Part shown: piece after piece, positions 9,006 to 17,838 of the stretch
Position numbering within the stretch: the stretch's first letter is position 1
How the letters are laid out: each line of letters opens with the position of its first letter
DNA from: Flammeovirgaceae bacterium
GTDB taxonomy: Bacteria; Bacteroidota; Bacteroidia; Cytophagales; Cyclobacteriaceae
NCBI GenBank assembly: GCA_021298015.1
Contig: JAJTGY010000019.1
Coordinates: 1 to 64,000 of the forward strand
Direction: 5' to 3'
DNA length: 64,000 nucleotides
Translations under genes and position numbers: made by a program
The notes under the pieces: model-generated
What the model was told of the DNA's origin: nothing
Databases searched by the model: none
Seen by the model: only the letters and a program-made list of their open reading frames with translations

Positions 9006-9896
9006 TTATGGATTTCGAATTTCGGTAGCCCGAAGCGTATTCAGCAAGAGGGAAGCGATGGTCATGGGGCCTACACCGCCTGGCACGGGCGTTATAAACG
9101 AAGCTTTAGCCGCCACGGGTGCAAAATCAACGTCACCCTTCAAGGCAAATCCATTCTTATACTGAGGGCCCTCCACGCGGGTCGTGCCAACATCAATCAC
9201 CACAACGCCATCCTTTACCATATCGGCCGTAATGAGACCCGGTTTACCCACAGCACTGATCAGGATATCAGCCTTTTGAGTAAAACTTCGGATGTCCTGG
9301 GTATACTTATGACAAATCGTAACAGTGGCTCTCCCTTCCTCCACCAGCATCATGCTGAGTGGTGCACCCACCAGGCGACTGGCACCAATGACCACACAAT
9401 TCTTACCTTCGGTTGGTATCTGATATCGTTTCAACAACTCCATAACACCAAAAGGAGTAGCTGGCAACAGCAAAGGGTACTTCGATACGATGCTGCCAAA
9501 GTTCCGATTGGTGAACCCATCTACATCTTTATCCGGGCGGATTTTTTCGGTGATGTGCTCCACGGAGATGTGTGGCGGTAGCGGCAACTGGACAATAAAT
9601 CCATCCACATCTTCATCGCGGTTCACCTGGTCGATGTGCTTCATCAGCTTATCCTCGCTAATGGTATCGGCAAAACGCATCATGGTGTAATGGAACCCCA
9701 CTTCCTTACAGGCCTTCACTTTATGGTCGACATACGTCTGGCTGGCGCCATCGTCACCGACCAGGATAATAGCCAGGTGCGGAATTTTCTTGCCGGCCTG
9801 CTTACGGGTAAGCACCTTGGCTGAAATTTCAGCCTTGATCTCGGTGGCAATCTTGCGCCCGTCAATTACCGTGTACGATGTGGCCGCTGCTGTCAT
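9006..9896 (-). CDS. folD: Bifunctional methylenetetrahydrofolate dehydrogenase/cyclohydrolase FolD
   Basis: It interconverts 5,10-methylene-, methenyl- and 10-formyl-tetrahydrofolate, using NADP in one-carbon metabolism in the cytoplasm. The family signatures are YVDHKVKACKEVGF (about 55-68, with the catalytic lysine), VQLPLPPHI (about 102-110), PATPFGVMELL and the dinucleotide-binding VVIGASRLVGAPLSMML (about 168-184), and the C-terminal TPVPGGVGPMTIASLL. The length (296) is standard. It starts 3 bases after lepA stops, so it belongs to the same transcript, followed by queE and the pab genes. Confidence 0.97.
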   Translation of the reverse strand: MTAAATSYTVIDGRKIATEIKAEISAKVLTRKQAGKKIPHLAIILVGDDGASQTYVDHKVKACKEVGFHYTMMRFADTISEDKLMKHIDQVNRDEDVDGFIVQLPLPPHISVEHITEKIRPDKDVDGFTNRNFGSIVSKYPLLLPATPFGVMELLKRYQIPTEGKNCVVIGASRLVGAPLSMMLVEEGRATVTICHKYTQDIRSFTQKADILISAVGKPGLITADMVKDGVVVIDVGTTRVEGPQYKNGFALKGDVDFAPVAAKASFITPVPGGVGPMTIASLLLNTLRATEIRNP

Positions 9897-9899
9897 GGT

Positions 9900-11693
9900 T
9901 TAGTCGATTTTTAACACTGCCATAAAGGCTTCCTGCGGAACTTCTACCGTTCCGATCTGGCGCATGCGCTTCTTTCCTTTCTTCTGCTTCTCCAGCAATT
10001 TTCGCTTACGCGAGATATCACCACCGTAGCACTTCGCCAAAACATTCTTCCGAATCGCGCTCAACGTTTCGCGGGCTACAATCTTTTGGCCGATGGCTGC
10101 CTGGATGGCCACTTCGAACATATGGCGTGGAATCAACTCCTTTAATTTCTCACATAACTTTCGACCCCACTCCTGTGCCTTACCGCGGTGAACAATGGCA
10201 GAGAGGGCATCCACCTTGTCGCCATTCAGCATCACATCCAGTTTCACCATATCGCTTTCGCGGAACCCGATGAGGTGGTAATCCAACGAGGCATACCCGC
10301 GTGAAATGGTCTTCAGCTTATCAAAGAAGTCAAACACGATTTCAGCCAGCGGCATTTCAAACGTCAGTTCAACACGGTCGGTGGTCAGGTAATTCTGATT
10401 GATGATAATGCCGCGCTTGTCCATGCACAACTTGATGATGGCTCCAATAAACTCGGCTTTCGAAATAATCTGCGCGCGGATGAAGGGCTCTTCGATCCGC
10501 TCGGTAGCGGTGGGGTCGGGCATTTCCGATGGCGCGTTAATCTCCATTACCTCTCCGTTGGTGAGGTAGGCCTTAAACTGAACGGAGGGTACCGTGGTAA
10601 TCACGGTCATCCCAAATTCACGCTCTAACCGTTCTTGAATGATTTCCATGTGCAACATGCCCAGGAAACCGCAGCGGAATCCGAAGCCTAGTGCAGCCGA
10701 AGTTTCCGGCTCCCATACCAGCGAAGCATCGTTCAGCTGAAGCTTTTCCATCGAAGCGCGCAACTCCTCAAACTCCGATGTTTCCACGGGGTAGATGCCC
10801 GCAAAGACCATGGGCTTAACGTTTTCAAAACCGTGAATGGCCTGGCCCGGCTTTTCCGGGTGGGTGATGGTATCACCCACCTTAACTTCTTTTGCTTCTT
10901 TAATTCCGGAAATGAGGTAGCCGACATTACCCGCGCTGATCTCCTGGCGGGGCTGTTTCTCCAACTTCAGTACGCCAATTTCATCTGCATTATACTGCTG
11001 GTCGGTGCTGACGAACTTGACTTTGTCGCCTTTGCGAATAGTACCGTTGAAAACCCGGAAGTACACTTCAATCCCCCGAAAAGAATTGAACACCGAATCG
11101 AAGATCATCGCCTGCAGCGGAGCATTGGGATCGCCTTTTGGCGAAGGAATGCGTTTCACCACCGCTTTGAGGATATCCTCGATGCCAATTCCCTCTTTTG
11201 CGCTGGCGCGGATGATGTCTTCCGGCTTGCATCCAATCAGATCAACAATCTCGTCTGTTACTTCCTCCGGCATGGCGTGCGGGAGGTCAATTTTATTCAT
11301 CACCGGGATGATTTCCAGATTGTGTTCCAGGGCCAGATACAGATTGGAGATCGTTTGGGCTTCGATGCCCTGACTGGCATCTACCACCAGCAAAGCGCCT
11401 TCGCAGGCTGCAATCGAGCGGGAAACCTCGTAGGAGAAGTCGACATGGCCAGGCGTGTCAATCAGGTTGAGGGTGTATTCCCGGCCGTCTTCTTTGTACT
11501 GCATCTGGATGGCGTGGGCCTTGATCGTAATGCCCTTTTCACGCTCCAGGTCCATATTATCGAGTACCTGCGCCTGCATTTGGCGGTTGGTGAGGGTACC
11601 GGTGAACTCCAAAAGACGGTCGGCCAGGGTGCTCTTGCCGTGGTCAATATGAGCGATAATGCAGAAATTTCGAATGTGGTCCATGCCCTTCAT
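9900..11693 (-). CDS. lepA: Elongation factor 4 (LepA), ribosome back-translocase GTPase
   Basis: This translational GTPase acts on stalled or mis-translocated ribosomes. G motifs are visible: AHIDHGKST (G1), DTPGH (G3) and NKIDLP (G4). The LepA-specific C-terminal domain ends in [20 protein letters not shown]. The start is chosen at the ATG giving [10 protein letters not shown] (597 aa). A TTG two codons upstream is possible but less likely. It is the first gene of the operon down to the OmpA gene, with a promoter-like TACTTTTG box about 25 bases ahead. Confidence 0.97.
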   Translation of the reverse strand: MKGMDHIRNFCIIAHIDHGKSTLADRLLEFTGTLTNRQMQAQVLDNMDLEREKGITIKAHAIQMQYKEDGREYTLNLIDTPGHVDFSYEVSRSIAACEGALLVVDASQGIEAQTISNLYLALEHNLEIIPVMNKIDLPHAMPEEVTDEIVDLIGCKPEDIIRASAKEGIGIEDILKAVVKRIPSPKGDPNAPLQAMIFDSVFNSFRGIEVYFRVFNGTIRKGDKVKFVSTDQQYNADEIGVLKLEKQPRQEISAGNVGYLISGIKEAKEVKVGDTITHPEKPGQAIHGFENVKPMVFAGIYPVETSEFEELRASMEKLQLNDASLVWEPETSAALGFGFRCGFLGMLHMEIIQERLEREFGMTVITTVPSVQFKAYLTNGEVMEINAPSEMPDPTATERIEEPFIRAQIISKAEFIGAIIKLCMDKRGIIINQNYLTTDRVELTFEMPLAEIVFDFFDKLKTISRGYASLDYHLIGFRESDMVKLDVMLNGDKVDALSAIVHRGKAQEWGRKLCEKLKELIPRHMFEVAIQAAIGQKIVARETLSAIRKNVLAKCYGGDISRKRKLLEKQKKGKKRMRQIGTVEVPQEAFMAVLKID

Positions 11694-11716
11694 CTCCAAA
11701 CCTAAATTTTAGACCG

Positions 11717-11752
11717 CAAAAGTAGGGATTTTAGGGGGTTCTCAGGGCCAAA
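11717..11752 (-). promoter_or_regulatory. Bacteroidota-type promoter of the lepA operon
   Basis: On the minus strand, a TTTG (11749-11752) is followed 24 bases later by TACTTTTG (11717-11724), an exact match to the TAnnTTTG -7 box. It lies 23 bases upstream of the lepA ATG. The spacer is a base or more longer than usual. Confidence 0.5.
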
Positions 11753-11757
11753 ACTTC

Positions 11758-13041
11758 TCAAGTATTATCACCCAATGGCAGGGATAAGGTAGCCTTAAAC
11801 TGACCGGGGGGATCGGCCAATTCTAATGTATGGCCCTGGAGTGCACTAAGCCGGTCACAAATCCACAGGCCCATGCCCAAGCCCGAACTGAGCGCTTTTG
11901 ACTTCTTGAACTCCTGGCGAAGTTCATGAAGCGGGGGCAATGGTGCGTTGATTTGATTTGTTATCGAGACGTACACAGTGCTGGCTTGTCGCCCGAGTTC
12001 AATAACTACCTCGGATGCCGGAGTGGAATGGCGGATCGCATTCTCAGTCAGATTCGCCAGCACAGTCTCAGTCTTGTCAAAATCGAAAGAAACCTGCGGC
12101 ACATCCTCTTCCAGGAGCGTTACTTTGAGTTTTGTTTGACGTTCGGCCGCCAGGTATTTTAACCGCTTCACCGCTCCATACAGCGCCTCAGGCAACGATT
12201 GGCTATGCGTACGCACCACCAGGGTTTCCGTTTTCAATTGACTCACTAACAAAAAATCCTGAATGGTCTGGTTCAGCTTCTCTACTTCTGCCAGTTGATT
12301 GGACAGGAGCTCCTGGAGGCGTGGCTCCCTCGCTTCGGCCAAGGCCACCGAGAGCTCGGCATTCATCACGGCCAGCGGTGTCTTAAGTTCGTGTGCCGCG
12401 GACGCAAAAAAATTGGTTTGTGTGCGCAGCGTTTGCTCCAGCCGGCCGAGCATAGCGTTGATCGTGCGAGCTAACGTGGCGTATTCATCGCGTGCATGGG
12501 GTACGGGCACTTTATCAAAACTACGCGTGGCTTCAATTTTTTCGGCCACCGTTATAATCTGTTTGATTGGCCGCAGGGCTATACCCGCCACTACATAAAT
12601 CAGTACCGCAGCCAGCACAATGGCCAGCACATTGGCACCCACCAAATAGCTGGTTACCGTTCGCAACTCATCTTGCAGCCGCGCATTGCTTCGTGCTAAT
12701 TCAAGGGTTAACACACCAGCCCCTTCGGCCCGTTGCAGCAAGGTATACGCCAACGTATCCTGGTCGCGCAAAAACTCGGGAGATTCAAACAAAAGCTCAA
12801 CAAAACCGGTAGCCTCATCCTGCCAATAGAGGCTTGCCTGATACCCCACCGGGGGGAGCGGCATTAAGAAGGGCTCCAGGCGGACCTGCTCCGCTATTTT
12901 TTCCGCCTCGGCCAATAGCTCGACCTGGTCTGCCTGCCGTAGTGATTTGTCCACCCGGTTGAACAAAAAGAAATTGACAGGCAAAAGAGTAACCAGAAAA
13001 ACGGCCAGAAAAATGAGCGTAATTTTCCAACGTATGCCCAT
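11758..13041 (-). CDS. Sensor histidine kinase with HAMP domain (OmpR-type partner)
   Basis: This inner-membrane kinase should phosphorylate the response regulator encoded immediately upstream. Layout of 427 residues: TM1 about 7-27, a sensor region of about 100 residues outside the membrane, TM2 about 133-156, HAMP about 157-210, the HisKA H-box SAAHELKTPL with His217, the N-box LTENAIRHS with Asn334, and the glycine loop SGLGMGLWIC about 386-395. The G1 box is the N-type (ITNQINAP) rather than DxGxG, as in CusS-like kinases. The stop of the regulator gene directly abuts this ATG. The signal sensed is unknown. Confidence 0.92.
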   Translation of the reverse strand: MGIRWKITLIFLAVFLVTLLPVNFFLFNRVDKSLRQADQVELLAEAEKIAEQVRLEPFLMPLPPVGYQASLYWQDEATGFVELLFESPEFLRDQDTLAYTLLQRAEGAGVLTLELARSNARLQDELRTVTSYLVGANVLAIVLAAVLIYVVAGIALRPIKQIITVAEKIEATRSFDKVPVPHARDEYATLARTINAMLGRLEQTLRTQTNFFASAAHELKTPLAVMNAELSVALAEAREPRLQELLSNQLAEVEKLNQTIQDFLLVSQLKTETLVVRTHSQSLPEALYGAVKRLKYLAAERQTKLKVTLLEEDVPQVSFDFDKTETVLANLTENAIRHSTPASEVVIELGRQASTVYVSITNQINAPLPPLHELRQEFKKSKALSSGLGMGLWICDRLSALQGHTLELADPPGQFKATLSLPLGDNT

Positions 13042-13716
13042 TCAGCTGCAAACTAAATGACCTTCGATAACGTATCCGATACCAACGCGCGTCTGAATGA
13101 ATTCTTCGATGCCGAGCTTCTTGCGCAACTGTGATATGTGTACTTCGATCACATTACTACCCATATCAAAATGTACTTCCCACACGCGTTCGGCTAACTC
13201 CGTTTTTGAGATCACGCGGTTGGCATCGCTCATAAGTGTTTCGAGCAAATGAAACTCGCGTTTGGTGAGGCTCACTTCTTGCTCGGCAACCCACACCTTG
13301 CGGGCGATGAGGTCAAGCCGAACATGGTCAATTTTATACTGGATATAGGTTTTGGTTGCCCCTTTTCGCGTCACGGCCCGGATACGTGCCAGAAGTTCAC
13401 CGAAATCAAAAGGCTTTTTAATGTAGTCTACTGCGCCTTTGTCGAGCCCGGCAATAACGTTTTCGGTTGTGCTCAACGCACTTAGGATGATAACCGGTGT
13501 TTTGACGTTGAATTTTTTCAGGTTTTCCAGCACTTCAAAACCGGTCTGACCCGGAAGCATGATATCTAGCAAAATCAAATCAAAAGTATGCACGGCAGCT
13601 AATTCCAGCGCTTCGCTTCCGCTGGCAGCCCCTTGCACCTGATAGCCTTGCTGCTGCAAGCCCTTACGAACGAAATCGTGCAGTTTCGGTTCGTCTTCTA
13701 CGAGCAGTATGTTCAT
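13042..13716 (-). CDS. OmpR/PhoB-family response regulator
   Basis: This is a DNA-binding regulator paired with the histidine kinase that follows. The receiver domain (about 1-115) has the acidic pair ED near residues 7-8, phospho-acceptor Asp51 in LILLDIMLPG, and the lysine in YIKKPF (about 107). The winged-helix domain (about 130-222) has SLTKREFHLLETLM and the recognition region SNVIEVHISQLRKKLG. Length 224 is standard. It overlaps the upstream unknown secreted protein gene by ATGA, so the three genes form one operon. Confidence 0.93.
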   Translation of the reverse strand: MNILLVEDEPKLHDFVRKGLQQQGYQVQGAASGSEALELAAVHTFDLILLDIMLPGQTGFEVLENLKKFNVKTPVIILSALSTTENVIAGLDKGAVDYIKKPFDFGELLARIRAVTRKGATKTYIQYKIDHVRLDLIARKVWVAEQEVSLTKREFHLLETLMSDANRVISKTELAERVWEVHFDMGSNVIEVHISQLRKKLGIEEFIQTRVGIGYVIEGHLVCS

Positions 13717-14939
13717 GGAGAAATCAATAAGAATTCTTTCCCTGCAATCGTCATCTTTGTTGGCGTCACGATCTCGTAGTTGCCCTCGTACACCTCACCC
13801 GGCTTTTTGATGCGTTGTTTGCCCTCAAACTCAATGGGCACTGAGGGGCGAAAGTATTTCTTCAACTGCGACTCGGTCTTTTTGTTCACTTCCAGAAAAT
13901 ACTTGTCATCCACAACAATGCCATAGATGGTTCCGGAGGTTGAGGTTTTACTTCGTGTGATTTTACCCGAGTTCTTTACATCTGCATATTCGTGCTTACC
14001 GTCCGGGTCACCAAAGTAGTGGTCGGTTATCTTAAGCGTATCACTTCGGCTGATGATCGCTTGTACTGATGCAAACTTTGACAAAAAAATCTTAATAGTG
14101 CTGGGTAATGAAAGTATGTAGGGATTGAAGTAAACCAATATGGGCTCCTTACGTTTCTCCCATTCCATGATTTGCGCTGCATGCTCGGACGGAAACTGAA
14201 ACTGCCTCGTGGTACCTGTGCCTGTTCGCAGACGCATGCCGATACAAACTGTGTTTTGGTCGAAGTAAAAGGACTCAATGGTGCCCTCTATTTTCATCAA
14301 TAAGTTTGCAAAGTAGGCCTTTTTGAAGTCCGCTATTGGGTAAACCTCACCCTCCAATAACTCAATCGGTCCTATGATAGCCGACACAACGTCTCCTTTT
14401 GTTATGTCTTTAAGCTGTCGGGAAACCGGGAAACCGGCATTGGTGACCAAAATGCTACCGTCATTCAAATACAAGATCTTATTGATATCGGGTTGAGCTA
14501 CCGTAGCGGTAACTTTCTGGTCCAAGAGTAGGGATCGCCTCGAGCGTGCATTCGGGTCTAAAAAGTGGACAAAGTCCTTTCTGGGTTTCCATTCTTGGAC
14601 ATACTTCTGTCCGTTGGAATTCAGGTAAATCAACGAGTCGGCCATGTAATTCAGGAAAGAAGCCAACCCGCCCAGGGACTTAAACTCGTGTGAAAAACCC
14701 TTGGATACCCCGGAAACCTGCGAACCTACCGGAAAATTAGCCATGACTTCTTTGGCCGATCGAGAATCGAACTTGATAAACCGGTTCACTTTGCCATCTC
14801 GAACCTGCATAACGTCATAGGCTACACCGCTGGCAATATACCGGTCTATAACGCCTTGGAATTCGCTCTCCTTACTTCGGGCCTTTTGTGCACTGGCCAA
14901 GCCCGGCAAGGCCAGCAAAAAAACAATCAGATACCTCAT
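13713..14939 (-). CDS. Secreted protein of unknown function, operon leader of the two-component system
   Basis: I do not recognise this 408-residue protein. It has a clear signal peptide (MRYLIVFLLALPGLASA, cleavage near residue 17) and no other membrane segment, so it should be periplasmic or surface exposed. It is rich in beta-prone stretches, charged residues and lysine, with no obvious catalytic motif. The ATGA overlap with the response regulator, followed directly by the kinase, suggests that it is either the sensed or sensing accessory protein, or simply co-regulated cargo of the same operon. I see no homology to an adhesin or protease. Confidence 0.75.
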   Translation of the reverse strand: MRYLIVFLLALPGLASAQKARSKESEFQGVIDRYIASGVAYDVMQVRDGKVNRFIKFDSRSAKEVMANFPVGSQVSGVSKGFSHEFKSLGGLASFLNYMADSLIYLNSNGQKYVQEWKPRKDFVHFLDPNARSRRSLLLDQKVTATVAQPDINKILYLNDGSILVTNAGFPVSRQLKDITKGDVVSAIIGPIELLEGEVYPIADFKKAYFANLLMKIEGTIESFYFDQNTVCIGMRLRTGTGTTRQFQFPSEHAAQIMEWEKRKEPILVYFNPYILSLPSTIKIFLSKFASVQAIISRSDTLKITDHYFGDPDGKHEYADVKNSGKITRSKTSTSGTIYGIVVDDKYFLEVNKKTESQLKKYFRPSVPIEFEGKQRIKKPGEVYEGNYEIVTPTKMTIAGKEFLLISP

Positions 14940-15017
14940 ATGCCTTTCTTTTTCACAAGTATCCTGATGGCGTATGAGTACTACATGAAGAATGACTTAA
15001 TTTTTCTTCAGGCCTGT

Positions 15018-15407
15018 TCAGCCGTTCAACTTACGTCTGAGCGCTGACTTGATAGCTTCATCGGTCGGTTCCTTGACTTCGAGCATAAGCTCGAATAACA
15101 CCTCTTGTGGAAAGCCAAGCCGCGCAGCCACCTGCGAACAATACCGAATCTCATCCCGGTACAGGCGTTGATCAATTTTCATCAACTGCACCAGACTATA
15201 CAGGTAGTCAAATTTCTCTTCCTTTGTTAGCGTGGGCGAAATGACCATTTGGTGATGGCGCTCAAACAATGGCTCTACCGCGGCCTGGGCTAAACCATTA
15301 GCCCGACCGAGGGTAAAAATATAATCACGCTCGCGATCGGAAACTTCATGATCAACCGAAGCGAGATTAATGAGCAGTTTCAGATGCGCGATTGCGTGGG
15401 TATCCAT
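15018..15407 (-). CDS. TerB-like (tellurite resistance fold) small protein
   Basis: This 129-residue all-helical protein resembles the TerB/DjlA family. Characteristic is the N-terminal helix pair LINLASVDHEVSDRERDYI (about 11-29) with acidic residues proposed to bind metal in TerB relatives, repeated in the second half as VQLMKIDQRLYRDEIRYC. It has no signal peptide, so it should be cytoplasmic. It follows the small secreted protein gene by 2 bases and likely shares its transcript, downstream of the ABC system. Its role is unknown; involvement in stress or metal response is an inference from the fold. Confidence 0.75.
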   Translation of the reverse strand: MDTHAIAHLKLLINLASVDHEVSDRERDYIFTLGRANGLAQAAVEPLFERHHQMVISPTLTKEEKFDYLYSLVQLMKIDQRLYRDEIRYCSQVAARLGFPQEVLFELMLEVKEPTDEAIKSALRRKLNG

Positions 15408-15409
15408 AC

Positions 15410-15841
15410 CTACTTGATGAGTTCAGCATCCACCAATATGAAATTGCCGTGCTCCAGATCGGAATCGTTCAGCTTCAACTTGCCCTTTACCCGAATGTAT
15501 TGATCCGGTTCGAACTTACCGGGCTTCGACTTGAACCACACTTCTGCGATGGACTCGGGACCAGCCCCCCCGCAAAAAAAACACTGGCTGAAGGGATACT
15601 TCGACAAAATGATGTAGGCATTGCCTTCGATATCAATCGGTAAATAGTGGCCTTCCAGCTCAAATTCTTTGCCCACCGCATCCTTTAAGGCTTGCGGAAA
15701 GGCCGGGTACAAAAAGTACTCGCCTGCTTTTTCATTGTATTTGGCCTCAAACTTTGTTTTGGCAAAAGTGGCCCAGCCTTCGGTTTGGGCAAAAACCGGT
15801 GAGACCACACAGAAAAACAGGAAAACCAGGAAAACGCGCAT
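15410..15841 (-). CDS. Small secreted protein with a CFFC metal-binding-like motif
   Basis: This 143-residue protein has a signal peptide (about 1-18, ending SPVFA) and a compact beta-rich body resembling an OB-like fold. A CxxC pair (Cys87, Cys90) sits in SQCFFCGGAGPESIAEVWF. Small proteins with this segment occur beside LolD/FtsX-type ABC genes in other bacteria. Proteobacterial zinc systems such as ZrgABCDE of Vibrio carry a small periplasmic protein in the same position. Here it starts 38 bases after the permease stop. Metal binding or a thiol role is inferred only. Confidence 0.7.
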   Translation of the reverse strand: MRVFLVFLFFCVVSPVFAQTEGWATFAKTKFEAKYNEKAGEYFLYPAFPQALKDAVGKEFELEGHYLPIDIEGNAYIILSKYPFSQCFFCGGAGPESIAEVWFKSKPGKFEPDQYIRVKGKLKLNDSDLEHGNFILVDAELIK

Positions 15842-15879
15842 GGAACCAAAGATAAAGGAACAAATAAAGCAATCGGAAG

Positions 15880-17124
15880 TTAACCGGCCAACACCTTATG
15901 AATGTCGGTTCGGTAAGCCTGAATAGCCGGAACCAGGGAACACACGATACCCAACAGCAAACTCCCCGCCAAAATCCAAAGTTCGGATGTGTAAAACACG
16001 TAGGCCGAAAAGCCCGTCTGGCTGCCCTCCTTCACCCACCAGGTGAAAAGAACCAGAACTCCGTGGCCCATGGCCAACCCCAATACACTTCCCATCAGTG
16101 TCATCGCAATGCCTTCCGCGAGCATCGTGATAAAAAGGCGGGACCGGCTGGCGCCCATTGATCGCATGATCGCCAGGTCGTATTGCCGCTCTTTCAACGA
16201 GTTATACAACGCCAGGAAAATACTCAGCGCTGAAATAAAGATCAGAACGTAGGCGAAACCCATCAGTACATCCGCACCTACACCGAGAATGGAGAAAAGA
16301 CGAGCCGTTTCGAAGGCAGGCGAAGCCGCCTGCATGTTCGTTTGCGCATTAATATACCGAGGCAGCTGAATCGCAGCCATCGGGTTGCGAAACTCCACCA
16401 GCAGGGAGGTAATTTCCTTTACGCTGTCACCCGCATTAACAGTGGGTACTATGGGGGAAGGATTTTGAACCGGCTGCTCATCATGCTCATGCTCGTCCTC
16501 CTCGTGTTCTTCATGCACGGCCCATACGGTTCCCACATTCGTGAACAACAGGTTATCAATCACGCTATTGGTTTTCCTGAGCACACCGGTACAGATCATT
16601 TGTTGGTCCTCGTGAGCATGCCCTTCTGCGCCAAGCCCATGCTGGCTCACCAATTTATCACCCACTTTTACGCGGGCAAAGGCAGCCACATTCGCGCCTG
16701 CCACCACTTCCATGTCTTTCTCCCACCATTTACCCTCCTGCAGGTCGGCTTCATACAAATCGGTGTATGCGCGATTGGTGCCCACAATCCGATAGCCCTG
16801 GTAGCTATCGCCCAAGGCCAGGGGAATCACGCTTTTTACAAGTCGATTTTTCGCGAGTTGCTCCGCTTCATTCAGTTTGATATTGCCCGTGGGGAAATCC
16901 ACATGAAAAATCGAGCACAGAATGAGTTGGAGAGGACTGCCTTTGGCACCCACCACCAAATCAATGCCGCGCACATTGTCTTTGATCTTCTCTTGAAACT
17001 GTTGGTTGAAAACCAATAGCACGGTGATCACCGCAATACCCAACCCCAGCAACAGTACGTTCAAAAAGGTGTTCAGCGGCTTCGCTTTCAGGTAACTCCA
17101 AACCAATGTGATCAGGTTCATCAT
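15880..17124 (-). CDS. FtsX/MacB-like ABC transporter permease with His-rich loop
   Basis: This is the membrane subunit of an ABC system; MacB/LolCE-type permeases act by mechanotransmission on periplasmic or lipoprotein substrates. Layout of 414 residues: TM1 about 18-40, a periplasmic domain about 41-280, then three TM segments about 283-305, 333-363 and 383-403 with the FtsX signature region ERQYDLAIMRSMGASR. Two histidine/acid-rich stretches lie in the periplasmic domain: HGLGAEGHAHED (about 162-173) and HEEHEEDEHEHDE (about 204-216). They suggest metal binding. The start overlaps the ATPase stop by ATGA. Confidence 0.88.
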   Translation of the reverse strand: MMNLITLVWSYLKAKPLNTFLNVLLLGLGIAVITVLLVFNQQFQEKIKDNVRGIDLVVGAKGSPLQLILCSIFHVDFPTGNIKLNEAEQLAKNRLVKSVIPLALGDSYQGYRIVGTNRAYTDLYEADLQEGKWWEKDMEVVAGANVAAFARVKVGDKLVSQHGLGAEGHAHEDQQMICTGVLRKTNSVIDNLLFTNVGTVWAVHEEHEEDEHEHDEQPVQNPSPIVPTVNAGDSVKEITSLLVEFRNPMAAIQLPRYINAQTNMQAASPAFETARLFSILGVGADVLMGFAYVLIFISALSIFLALYNSLKERQYDLAIMRSMGASRSRLFITMLAEGIAMTLMGSVLGLAMGHGVLVLFTWWVKEGSQTGFSAYVFYTSELWILAGSLLLGIVCSLVPAIQAYRTDIHKVLAG

Positions 17125-17753
17125 GCCGGTAATACCATTTGTCGGGTGATCTTGGCTTTCAAACGCTGATCGTGCGTAGCTACCACTAAAGTAGCCCTTT
17201 GCTCGCTGGCCACCGATAGCAATAAGTCGCTGACTCGTTCACAGTTTTTATCATCCAGCGCACTGGTGGGCTCATCGGCAAAAATCACATCGGGCTTGTT
17301 GATTACTGCGCGCGCAATAGCCACGCGTTGTGCCTGGCCCTGGCTGAGTTCACGTACCCGCGCACTTTTGCGGTTCAGCAGGCCGAGGCGATCCAATACC
17401 TCGTTCACGCGTTCTTCACTTTGCGGCAACTCAGCCAGAAAAGGCGCCATGAGTAAATTCTGACGAACACTTAGCGCCTGCAGAAGATGGTTTCGCTGAA
17501 AAACAAACCCCAGGTGCTTACCCCGAAAATGGTCGAGTGCGGATTCCGACAACTGCGTGATATCCGTGTCATGGATGCGAATCGCTCCCTGTTGCGAGCG
17601 GAGCAATCCGCCCAGCAAATGCAAAAGAGTTGTTTTACCACTGCCGGACTCACCTAATAAAAGACAGTGTTCCCCGCCCGCGAGTTTAAAGTCAGCAAAC
17701 CGGATGGCTTTTGCGCCCGGATACGCGTACTCAACTGATTTTATCTCGACCAT
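17121..17753 (-). CDS. ABC transporter ATP-binding protein (LolD/MacB type)
   Basis: This is the cytoplasmic ATPase energising the FtsX-like permease that follows. It has Walker A GESGSGKTT (about 35-43), a Q-loop region (FQRNHLLQA), the ABC signature LSQGQAQRVAIARA (about 136-149), Walker B DVIFADEPTSALDD (about 155-168) and a switch His in VVATHD. Length 210 is typical of the LolD subfamily. Translational coupling to the permease is clear. A TACTTTGC sequence just upstream (minus strand, ending about 10 bases before ATG) resembles the -7 box with one base missing. Confidence 0.93.
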   Translation of the reverse strand: MVEIKSVEYAYPGAKAIRFADFKLAGGEHCLLLGESGSGKTTLLHLLGGLLRSQQGAIRIHDTDITQLSESALDHFRGKHLGFVFQRNHLLQALSVRQNLLMAPFLAELPQSEERVNEVLDRLGLLNRKSARVRELSQGQAQRVAIARAVINKPDVIFADEPTSALDDKNCERVSDLLLSVASEQRATLVVATHDQRLKAKITRQMVLPA

Positions 17754-17780
17754 GGATAATGCAAAGTAGAACCTCTGGGG

Positions 17781-17819
17781 AAAAACAACAAGTGCCGGAC
17801 TTCAACATCCGGCACTTGT
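17781..17819 (-). terminator. Rho-independent terminator of the sortilin-like gene
   Basis: A perfect 12-bp stem (17788-17799 and 17808-17819) with an 8-nt loop is followed on the minus strand by TTGTTTTT. It lies 20 bases after the stop of the large beta-propeller gene and separates it from the ABC operon downstream. Confidence 0.9.
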
Positions 17820-17838
17820 CAGCTAAAACTGCCTTTGT

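Noticed and set aside
10833-11705. A 290-codon open frame on the plus strand opposite lepA
   Set aside because: It mirrors the highly conserved lepA coding sequence, has no domain of its own and no promoter or partner; a shadow of codon bias.
16342-17019. A 225-codon plus-strand frame opposite the ABC permease
   Set aside because: His-rich translation without domain or start context; antisense shadow of the permease.
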